From: an uncultured Bacteroidales bacterium
Lineage (GTDB): Bacteria; Bacteroidota; Bacteroidia; Bacteroidales; F082
Length of the DNA: 10,190 nt
Assembly (NCBI GenBank): GCA_937896505.1
Contig: CALBNP010000003.1
Coordinates: forward strand, 1 to 10,190
Reading direction: 5' to 3'
Below the pieces are notes generated by a model that was not told the origin of the DNA, ran no database searches, and saw only the letters and a list, made by a program, of their open reading frames with translations. Each line of letters starts with the position of its first letter. The first letter of the stretch is position 1. The position numbers and the translations under genes are program-made. Positions 4,927 to 10,190 of the stretch are shown here, piece after piece.

Positions 4927-6189
4927 TTATCTTTCAGGCAAAAGAAGATATTTCCAAATCGGCAACACTTCGATAGTCTCGTCTGAAATCGAGATTTCTT
5001 CCTCTTCGCCTTTAGTCAAAATCAACATCTTTTCAATTTCATAATGTTCAGCCAACTTCAACAAGGCCGAAACTTCTCGTTTGCGGGTAATCTCATCTTG
5101 CAGCGAATAGCATACCTGAATGGCCATCTTCTCCGAAGGGACGAAAAAATCAACCTCAAAATTCTTATTATAGAAATAGAAGTCATCACCATATCGTTGA
5201 TACAATGCTATTGCTGCGAGGTTCTCCAAAAGCGAAGTGTCAGGGTCGAAGAGGAAAAGTCCCAAGATGCCATTATCAACAAAATAATATTTCTTGTTCG
5301 ATTCCTTTTCTCCGAACTTCGCACTGATGTTTCTTACAGGCAAAAGAAGCCACGATTCCTGCATATATTTCAGGTAGTCGATAACCGTATCGGTGCTGAC
5401 CTTACGACCGGTTGATGAGACTATGTTGGCAACACGGCCATACGAAGTAGGTTGTTTCACATTCTCCGCCAATCTTTTGACAACAAGTCTCAATCCTTCA
5501 TCGTTACGAATCTTATAGCGTGTCACAAGGTCGCCAAAGAAAATCTTCCCATACAGTCCACTCAACCACGACCTCTTGTCACGCAGGTGAAGCACTTCAG
5601 GCAAGCCGCCAAATCTGAAATACTCTTCAAACAGTCGGACAATATTAGAACGGTCATAGAAGACAAAATTCTTACGTTCTACATTCAAACCACTCATGCG
5701 CAAAAACTCCCTGAAGCTTAGCGGATAGACATCCTTCATCGCATAGCGGCCTCCTAAGGTGGTAGCAATTTCTGAACTTAACATCTTGGCATTACTGCCA
5801 GTGATATAGACACGATAATTTTTGTCGGCCAAACGACGGGCGAACTTTTCCCAACCATCAACAACCTGGATCTCGTCCAAGAACACAAAAGGACGACATT
5901 CAAACATTTCCTCATAACATTCCAAAACAAGGTGCAAATCGGCGACATCCATACCCACAAGACGCTCGTCCTCGAAATTGAAATACAGCATTTCATCAAT
6001 AGAATGACCTTGAGAAAGCAGATGCTGAATACGACCATAAATCAGATACGACTTTCCTGCTCTGCGAAGTCCAACCAGCACATAATTCAAATCATCCTCA
6101 AAAGCATAATCGCGTTCACCGACTACTACATCAGCCACAAACTTCTGATTCTCAACAATAATATCACGAATTAAATTCCTATCAACCAT
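4927..6189 (-). CDS. AAA_14/DUF4143 family ATPase
   Basis: The 420-residue product has the layout of the ATP-binding AAA_14/DUF4143 family, common and often multi-copy in Bacteroidota and of largely unknown function. Walker A is GLRRAGKS (40-47), Walker B is FVFLDEIQ with D105-E106, a sensor-like segment is ITGSNAKML (129-137), and TLGGRY holds a possible arginine finger at R148. The C-terminal part has a helical region (about 205-330) and a PD-(D/E)xK-like fold with FEVDFFV (344-350) and AIQVCYSL (356-363). The usual lysine of a nuclease motif is not seen there, so nuclease activity is doubtful. I take the ATG at 6187-6189. An in-frame ATG at 6223-6225 would add 12 residues, but it lies upstream of the predicted -7 box, so its codons should not be in the mRNA. 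The gene is not functionally linked to its neighbours. No clear terminator follows. Confidence 0.85.
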   Translation of the reverse strand: MVDRNLIRDIIVENQKFVADVVVGERDYAFEDDLNYVLVGLRRAGKSYLIYGRIQHLLSQGHSIDEMLYFNFEDERLVGMDVADLHLVLECYEEMFECRPFVFLDEIQVVDGWEKFARRLADKNYRVYITGSNAKMLSSEIATTLGGRYAMKDVYPLSFREFLRMSGLNVERKNFVFYDRSNIVRLFEEYFRFGGLPEVLHLRDKRSWLSGLYGKIFFGDLVTRYKIRNDEGLRLVVKRLAENVKQPTSYGRVANIVSSTGRKVSTDTVIDYLKYMQESWLLLPVRNISAKFGEKESNKKYYFVDNGILGLFLFDPDTSLLENLAAIALYQRYGDDFYFYNKNFEVDFFVPSEKMAIQVCYSLQDEITRKREVSALLKLAEHYEIEKMLILTKGEEEEISISDETIEVLPIWKYLLLPER

Positions 6190-6211
6190 AGTATTTTCAT
6201 TCTTTTTTTCG

Positions 6212-6246
6212 CAAAAATACAACATTCATCGAATATACACGACAAA
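6212..6246 (-). promoter_or_regulatory. Promoter of the AAA_14/DUF4143 ATPase gene
   Basis: On the minus strand TATTTTTG (6212-6219) fits TAnnTTTG. The nearest TTTG (6243-6246) lies 23 bp upstream, which is longer than in the other promoters here, so strength may be modest or need an activator. The -33 candidate lies inside one copy of a 20-bp direct repeat. Transcription should start about 15-20 nt before the ATG at 6189. Confidence 0.6.
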
Positions 6247-6280
6247 ATCACTTTATTTTTATCGATTATAACCGACAAAA
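6228..6280. repeat. Imperfect 20-bp direct repeat upstream of the ATPase gene
   Basis: The 20-mers at 6228-6247 and 6261-6280 agree at 17 of 20 positions. The shared pattern on the plus strand is ATCGA-N-TATA-NN-CGACAAAA. The period is 33 bp, about three helical turns. The promoter-proximal copy covers the -33 candidate, and the distal copy runs into the A-tract that forms the U-tract of the DPP IV terminator. This layout resembles tandem regulator sites, although no known operator is recognised. Confidence 0.55.
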
Positions 6281-6307
6281 AAAGCCGACGACTCACATCA
6301 TCGGCTT
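6277..6307 (-). terminator. Intrinsic terminator of the DPP IV gene
   Basis: AAGCCGA (6282-6288) pairs with TCGGCTT (6301-6307). After one mismatch two more pairs extend the stem around a 6-nt loop. On the minus strand a run of seven T (6277-6283) follows. It lies 33 bp after the DPP IV stop codon and separates that gene from the downstream ATPase gene. Confidence 0.88.
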
Positions 6308-6340
6308 CATTACTATAGGCTCAATACACCAAAAACAAAA

Positions 6341-8560
6341 TCACTCGCCCAGCAAATGCTTGAACAAGAAACTGTCAATCTTGTTGAACAAGTGCATACG
6401 GCATTCGCCGTCGCCATATTCATAATCGCCATAGATGCCGTGATTCTTGTTCGGGTAAATCATCAGGTCGAACTGCTTTTCGTTCGAAATCATGGCCTTG
6501 ATGAGTTCCATGGCGTTCTGATAATGCACATTATCGTCGCCGCTGCCGTGGCAAAGGAGGTAGTTACCCTTAATCATGGCAGTATTGTGGACTGGTGAAT
6601 TCAAGTCGTAACCCTCTGGATTTTCCTGTGGGGTGCGCATGAAACGCTCGGTATAGACATTGTCGTAATAGCGCCAGTTGGTGACAGGTGCCACCGACAC
6701 AGCTGTGCTGATGACCTCCGAGCCTTTGGTGATGCCGTTGGCAGCCATGAAACCGCCGTAGCTCCAGCCATATATACCGATACGGTCAGCATCGACGTAA
6801 GGTTTCTTGGTCATATACTTGGCAAGGGTAATCATGTCTTCGGTTTCGTATTTGCCGAGTTGCAGGTAAGTCATCTTCTTGAACATTTCGCCCTGGGCGC
6901 CGCTACCTCTATTATTAATAGACACACTGATGATGCCGTGTTGTGCCAAAAGTTGCATCCACCAAAAATCGCTGTCGGCCCATGAATTGTTCACGGTCTG
7001 ATAACCAGGACCGCCGTAAACGTAAATCAAGACAGGATATTTCTTGTTCGGGTCGAAATCAGGAGGGAGAATCTGCCAAGCGTCAATTTCGGCTTGTGTT
7101 CCATCAGGCATCACGAAAGCGGGGTCGCTGATGGTGAAGAACGACTTTTCGCCCAAATTGTAATCCTTAATCTTCTCGACAAGTTGGTGGTTGTCCTCAA
7201 GCACACGCACCACCCTACCCTTCTTGTCGTAGAGCACATATTGGTTCGGATGGCTTGCCGTAGAGTTTATATTAATAAGGTATGAGAAGTCGTTGCTGAA
7301 ACGTGCGTTGTTGGTGCCTTCCAAGCCAATCACCTCGCGGATGTTGCCTTTCAGGTCAACAGCGTAAATCTGACGCTCGATGTGCGATTTCTTGGCAGCC
7401 TGGAAATAGACTTCCTTGCCATCGAAGCCATATACTTGGGTCACATCCCAGTTACCGGTGGTCAGCTGCTTGACGGGCGTGCCGTCCATGAGATACATGT
7501 AGATGTGGTTGTTGCCACTCTTTTCGGAAGTCATCAGGAAGGTGTTGCCATCGTCAACGAAAGTCCAGTCGTCGGTGATGTCGATGTAGCAATCGTTGGT
7601 TTCATCGTAGAAAACGCGGCTTTCGCCAGTCGTTGCGTTGGCGGCAAGGATTTCGAGGTGATTCTGATGGCGGTTGAGACGCTGGATGGCCAAGGTGTTG
7701 GCATCTTTGGTCCAGCCGATGCGTGGCAGATAAATGTCGGTTTCTTTGCCCGTATCCATTTTCACGCTCTTTCCGGTTGCGAGATCATAAACGTAAACTT
7801 CGACGACGCTGTTGTCTTCGCCAGCCTTTGGATATTTGAAGCTATACCAGTCAGGATAAAGACCTTCAAACTCTTCCATCTGGAACTCCTTCACGTTGGA
7901 TTCATCGAAACGATAGTAGGCAATCTTCTTGCTATCGGGCGACCAGTAGAAACCTTGCGAGAAGCTGAATTCCTCTTCATAGACCCAATCGGGAGCGCCA
8001 TTGATGATGTGATTGTAGAGGCCGTCGTTGGTGAACTGCTTTTCTTCGCCTGTAGCCAAGTCCTTGATGAAGAGGTTGTTGTCGCGCATGAAAGCCACCT
8101 TGGTAGCATCGGGCGAGAAGGTTGCGAGGCGCTGCTTGCCGTTTTCAGAAAGAGGCTGCAAGGTCTTGGTCTTCATGTCATAGACATAATAAGTGGCATG
8201 GAACGAATGGCGGTAGATGTACTCCATATCGGTAAGGCACAGCACTTTGTCTTCGTTCTGGCTCAATTCGTAATTCTGGAGGCGGATAGGCAGGGTGTCG
8301 CCCGGCAAAACGAGGTCGTTGATGGAGAATAAGGTGTTCACCAGCTTGCCAGTCTTGTAGTTGTAGATGTTCAGGGCGCCTTTTTCGAAAGAGCCGTATG
8401 TCTTACCATCTTTCATGGAATTCATGCCACGGACGCTTCTTTGCGCGAAGGTAGAGCGCACATAAAGGTCTTCCAATTCAACATTTTTCTTTTCCTGGGC
8501 CGTAGCCGAAATTGTTCCAACGATAAGGAACAAGCTGAGTAGCAAATTTCTATAATTCAT
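6341..8560 (-). CDS. dpp4: Secreted dipeptidyl-peptidase IV (S9B family)
   Basis: The 739-residue protein is a serine exopeptidase that removes Xaa-Pro or Xaa-Ala dipeptides from peptide N-termini, probably in the periplasm. A type I signal peptide (1-21, predicted cut ATA|Q) is followed by a beta-propeller domain (about 80-450) and an alpha/beta-hydrolase domain (about 520-739). The catalytic triad is S600 in GWSYGG, D675 in GSGDDNVHYQ and H707 in NKNHGIYG, spaced as in human DPP IV. Y515 fits the oxyanion tyrosine. The DWVYEEEF motif (191-198) supplies the glutamate pair that binds the substrate amino group and marks a dipeptidyl peptidase. The reading frame is open 38 codons further upstream, to 8674, but the signal peptide and the -7 box at 8581-8588 both favour the ATG at 8558-8560. 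It is a single-gene unit, probably used in peptide or proline scavenging. Confidence 0.94.
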   Translation of the reverse strand: MNYRNLLLSLFLIVGTISATAQEKKNVELEDLYVRSTFAQRSVRGMNSMKDGKTYGSFEKGALNIYNYKTGKLVNTLFSINDLVLPGDTLPIRLQNYELSQNEDKVLCLTDMEYIYRHSFHATYYVYDMKTKTLQPLSENGKQRLATFSPDATKVAFMRDNNLFIKDLATGEEKQFTNDGLYNHIINGAPDWVYEEEFSFSQGFYWSPDSKKIAYYRFDESNVKEFQMEEFEGLYPDWYSFKYPKAGEDNSVVEVYVYDLATGKSVKMDTGKETDIYLPRIGWTKDANTLAIQRLNRHQNHLEILAANATTGESRVFYDETNDCYIDITDDWTFVDDGNTFLMTSEKSGNNHIYMYLMDGTPVKQLTTGNWDVTQVYGFDGKEVYFQAAKKSHIERQIYAVDLKGNIREVIGLEGTNNARFSNDFSYLININSTASHPNQYVLYDKKGRVVRVLEDNHQLVEKIKDYNLGEKSFFTISDPAFVMPDGTQAEIDAWQILPPDFDPNKKYPVLIYVYGGPGYQTVNNSWADSDFWWMQLLAQHGIISVSINNRGSGAQGEMFKKMTYLQLGKYETEDMITLAKYMTKKPYVDADRIGIYGWSYGGFMAANGITKGSEVISTAVSVAPVTNWRYYDNVYTERFMRTPQENPEGYDLNSPVHNTAMIKGNYLLCHGSGDDNVHYQNAMELIKAMISNEKQFDLMIYPNKNHGIYGDYEYGDGECRMHLFNKIDSFLFKHLLGE

Positions 8561-8853
8561 AACATTATAATTTGATGGGGCAAATATAGGGATTATTAGC
8601 GTATGACAAGGCAAAGGCAGGACAATAAAATGCGACCAACAACCCAAAAGCATTGTTTTGCAAATAGTTATCAATTCCTTCGTTCACCCACATGATTCCT
8701 ATTTGCAAAGTTAGGCGACTTATCCAAAAAGTTAATTTCTGATAGCGGCATGAACACCATGACTATCTTTAAAAGCTCAGCATGATGTTACTATTTTTGC
8801 TGCTTGGGATAACTTAAAGTAAAATTTCAATTGGTCACCTGGAATTGCATGCA
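8561..8853. other. Intergenic interval between the LRR gene and the DPP IV gene
   Basis: This 293-bp stretch holds the DPP IV promoter and a second -7-like box (TAACTTTG, 8706-8713 on the minus strand). I see no convincing terminator for the LRR gene. A 42-codon minus-strand open frame (8565-8693) lies here but has no coding support. The interval is otherwise unexplained. Confidence 0.5.
8581..8610 (-). promoter_or_regulatory. Promoter of the DPP IV gene
   Basis: On the minus strand TATATTTG (8581-8588) fits TAnnTTTG. CTTG (8607-8610) lies 18 bp upstream as a weak -33 element, and a full TTTG occurs at 8612-8615. Transcription should begin near 8574, leaving a leader of about 14 nt. A further TAACTTTG at 8706-8713 might be a second, distal promoter, but no -33 element is correctly spaced from it. 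Confidence 0.65.
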
Positions 8854-9573
8854 TCACCTCCCCACCATATAAATCTCCAGCCTTGAAATGACGCGAGGAT
8901 TGAACGAAACATCAAACAAGGTCGTGCTGTCGATGTACAACCGTTCCAGGCTCTGGCAGTTGCGCAAATCGGGAATTACGAGCAGACCGCCGCTGTTGGC
9001 CACATTAAGTTCAATCAGATTGGTGAGTTGGGCAATGCTGAGGGGCAGCTCTTGCAGCAAGTTGGTCCCGATATAGAAAAACTCCAGCGACTCTAAATCG
9101 CCAATATCAGTGGGCAGGTGATGCAAGGCATTATGTGTAAGCGAGAGATATTCCAAATTCTTCAGTTCACACAGTTCATCAGGTAAGGTCTCAAGGCGGT
9201 TGTGGTCCAATTCAAGACGCTTCAGGTTCTTGAGTTGGCCAATTTCGGGCGGCAAAGCCCCGATGTCATTGTTCTTGAACGAAATCTCCTCCAACTCGGC
9301 GAGTTCGCCGATGACAGGCGGAATGTATTTGAGATTGTTGGAGCTGACCACCAGTTTCTTTAGGTGTTTCAGTTGCCCAATCTCTTCGGGCAACGAGTCG
9401 AGGCCATTGCGGAAAAGATAGAGCGTCTCGGCATTAGGGTTGGCTTCGATTTTCTGCACCAAATGCTTGGCGTTGCGATAGCAGATGCGGATTTTCTTCT
9501 TGCCCTGTGCATCGGCAGTGCCGACGACGAGCAGAAAAGCTGCAAGGATAAGGATTAGCTTGTAGTTTCTCAT
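8854..9573 (-). CDS. Secreted leucine-rich-repeat protein
   Basis: The 239-residue product starts with a clear type I signal peptide (residues 1-22, predicted cut ADA|Q). After a short basic linker (23-46), eight tandem leucine-rich repeats of exactly 23 residues fill 47-230, with a ninth partial unit at 231-239. The pattern is LxxLxLxxNxLxxLPxxIGxLxx, as in LEELPEEIGQL-type repeats; the last two units are degenerate. No catalytic domain, membrane anchor, lipobox or C-terminal sorting domain is seen. Such folds usually bind proteins, and the export signal puts this one in the periplasm or outside the cell. The binding partner cannot be inferred. It has its own promoter and no functional link with its neighbours. 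The ATG at 9571-9573 is set by the signal peptide. Confidence 0.87.
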   Translation of the reverse strand: MRNYKLILILAAFLLVVGTADAQGKKKIRICYRNAKHLVQKIEANPNAETLYLFRNGLDSLPEEIGQLKHLKKLVVSSNNLKYIPPVIGELAELEEISFKNNDIGALPPEIGQLKNLKRLELDHNRLETLPDELCELKNLEYLSLTHNALHHLPTDIGDLESLEFFYIGTNLLQELPLSIAQLTNLIELNVANSGGLLVIPDLRNCQSLERLYIDSTTLFDVSFNPRVISRLEIYMVGR

Positions 9574-9636
9574 TGTTTTACATTTTAGAGTTGTTTTTCA
9601 GAAATCAAAAGTCATGCGTCCATGGTTTTGACGTTG

Positions 9637-9668
9637 CAAAGTTAAGCGATTGGAAACAGAATGTCAAG
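9637..9668 (-). promoter_or_regulatory. Promoter of the LRR protein gene
   Basis: On the minus strand TAACTTTG (9637-9644) fits TAnnTTTG. TTGACA (9662-9667), identical to the E. coli -35 consensus, lies exactly 17 bp upstream of it. The Bacteroides -33 element would be CTTG (9665-9668). The leader should be about 55-60 nt and has no Shine-Dalgarno motif. Confidence 0.7.
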
Positions 9669-9740
9669 CGGATGAGCGTTTTTTTTTACGTCTTCCCGTC
9701 CCAAAATAAACACAGGCATTGTCAGGGGCGAACCCGAATG

Positions 9741-9775
9741 GTAACAAATAGTGTTTTCCTCCGTACCAAATAGTG
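9741..9775. repeat. Tandem 13-bp direct repeat
   Basis: GTAACAAATAGTG (9741-9753) and GTACCAAATAGTG (9763-9775) agree at 12 of 13 positions and have a 22-bp period, about two helical turns. The pair lies about 75-110 bp upstream of the LRR promoter and immediately beside the inverted repeat at 9782-9842. Confidence 0.55.
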
Positions 9776-9781
9776 AGTTTC

Positions 9782-9842
9782 TTCGCTGTTTCTTCGGGGT
9801 TTCTTCGGTGATGCTTCGGTAAATGACCGAAGAAACAGCGAA
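9782..9842. repeat. 16-bp inverted repeat with nested alternative arms
   Basis: TTCGCTGTTTCTTCGG (9782-9797) is perfectly complementary to CCGAAGAAACAGCGAA (9827-9842). The loop holds two further copies of the TTCGG motif. GTTTCTTCGGT (9799-9809) and CTTCGGT (9814-9820) can each pair with ACCGAAGAAAC (9826-9836) or part of it, giving 11-bp and 7-bp alternatives. No T-tract follows the stem on either strand, so it is not a standard terminator. Confidence 0.75.
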
Positions 9843-9920
9843 AAAACTATGCGGAAACCACGAAGAAAGTGTAGCCTTGGTCGCTCGATGAGACAGAGAA
9901 GAATGCGAGTGAAAGGATTT

Positions 9921-9941
9921 AAGAATTAAGAATTGAGAATG
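9921..9941. repeat. Heptamer repeat AAGAATT, three units
   Basis: AAGAATT, AAGAATT and GAGAATG follow each other without a gap. Short AT-rich heptamer runs of this kind can vary in copy number. No promoter or gene start is placed so that variation would switch expression. Confidence 0.5.
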
Positions 9942-10074
9942 ATGGTGGAAGAATTTGAATCAGGAATGACGGATGGATCAAAAAGACAGCAATTTTTGAC
10001 AAATTTATATCAATTTCATTATCAATATTTTAATGCTTACACAAGAGATTTTTTCAAAAAAGTAACCAAAAAAG

Positions 10075-10105
10075 TTTGGAGGTAAAGAAAAAAGCTGTAC
10101 TTTTG
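10075..10105 (+). promoter_or_regulatory. Promoter of tRNA-Val
   Basis: TTTG (10075-10078) and TACTTTTG (10098-10105) are separated by 19 bp, both exact matches to the Bacteroides -33/-7 consensus. A T6-C-A6 palindrome (10049-10061) lies upstream, 36 bp before the -7 box. Transcription should start near 10112, about 27 nt before the tRNA. Confidence 0.88.
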
Positions 10106-10138
10106 CACCCGCAAATCGAAAGATTCAATGCAGTAAAT

Positions 10139-10190
10139 GGGACGGTAGCTCAGTTGGTTTAGAGCGCATGCTTGACAGGCATGAGGTCAC
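10139..10190 (+). tRNA. tRNA-Val (anticodon GAC), 5' part
   Basis: The 52 visible bases give the 5' acceptor strand GGGACGG, a D arm GCTC...GAGC, and an anticodon stem CATGC/GCATG with loop TTGACAG (anticodon GAC). The variable region starts before the window ends. The T arm and 3' acceptor strand lie outside. This is the only plus-strand gene in the window. Confidence 0.92.

Larger units (their letters stand above)
9574..10138. other. Gene-poor interval between the LRR gene and tRNA-Val
   Basis: This stretch of about 565 bp separates divergent genes. It contains the LRR gene leader and promoter (to 9668), a 9-base T-run (9679-9687), a tandem 13-bp repeat (9741-9775), a multi-arm inverted repeat (9782-9842), a three-unit heptamer repeat (9921-9941) and the tRNA-Val promoter region (10049-10105). 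No convincing protein gene is visible. A 48-codon plus-strand frame at 9939-10085 is the longest uninterrupted short candidate I checked, and it lacks a promoter. Confidence 0.6.

Noticed and set aside
7382..8332. 316-codon plus-strand open frame.
   Set aside because: It is antisense to the DPP IV gene, whose protein has complete domains and catalytic residues. The plus frame is a shadow caused by codon use.
8561..8674. 38-residue N-terminal extension of the DPP IV frame.
   Set aside because: The extension precedes both a normal signal peptide and the predicted transcription start, so the ATG at 8558-8560 is preferred.
8565..8693. 42-codon minus-strand frame between the LRR gene and the DPP IV gene, downstream of a TAACTTTG box.
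   Set aside because: No correctly spaced -33 element, it overlaps the DPP IV promoter, and the product resembles no family I know.
9679..9687. Nine-T run on the plus strand as a terminator.
   Set aside because: No stable stem precedes it and no plus-strand gene lies upstream.
9939..10085. 48-codon plus-strand frame (MMVEEFESGMTDGSKRQQF...KKVWR) in the gene-poor interval.
   Set aside because: It has no TAnnTTTG promoter upstream, no Shine-Dalgarno, begins in the heptamer repeat and runs over the tRNA-Val -33 element. A frame of this length is easily found by chance in this AT-rich DNA.
1..10190. CRISPR arrays, insertion sequences, restriction or toxin-antitoxin modules.
   Set aside because: No regularly spaced repeats, transposase motifs or paired small toxin/antitoxin genes were seen on either strand.

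Overview
The window comes from a member of the Bacteroidota, most likely order Bacteroidales. Two signs point there. First, promoters with the Bacteroides-type TAnnTTTG -7 box precede every transcription unit that has a clear start. Second, recognisable Shine-Dalgarno motifs are almost absent. The gene families (short HPF, short SecE, DPP IV, AAA_14/DUF4143 ATPase) fit this. All protein genes lie on the minus strand. The only plus-strand gene is a tRNA-Val cut by the right edge.

Right to left (direction of transcription), the layout is as follows. (1) 10139-10190: start of tRNA-Val(GAC) on the plus strand with a textbook promoter. (2) 9574-10138: a gene-poor interval of about 565 bp holding a 16-bp inverted repeat, two sets of short direct repeats and the promoter of the next gene. 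(3) 8854-9573: a secreted leucine-rich-repeat protein. (4) 6341-8560: a secreted dipeptidyl-peptidase IV, closed by an intrinsic terminator. (5) 4927-6189: an AAA_14/DUF4143 ATPase with its own promoter and an imperfect tandem 20-bp repeat upstream. (6) 4595-4792: rpsU (bS21), closed by a strong terminator whose U-tract touches the xerC start codon. (7) 3315-4508: xerC-like recombinase and hpf. (8) 1-3155: a translation/transcription cluster in the order tRNA-Thr(TGT), tRNA-Tyr(GTA), tRNA-Gly(TCC), tRNA-Thr(GGT), tuf, tRNA-Trp(CCA), secE, nusG, rplK, rplA (cut by the left edge).

The left two thirds is core machinery. The tRNAs and EF-Tu supply elongation, SecE belongs to the Sec translocon, NusG couples transcription and translation, L11/L1 form parts of the large ribosomal subunit, bS21 acts in initiation on the small subunit, and HPF silences ribosomes in stationary phase. 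XerC-like recombinases usually resolve chromosome dimers. The right third (ATPase, DPP IV, LRR protein) is envelope or accessory function with separate promoters.

I found no convincing new multi-gene system. The observations most worth checking are regulatory: a T-tract/A-tract palindrome at the same distance upstream of two tRNA promoters, a terminator abutting the xerC start codon, an unusually good Shine-Dalgarno match in front of rpsU, the tandem repeat in front of the ATPase, and the multi-armed inverted repeat at 9782-9842.
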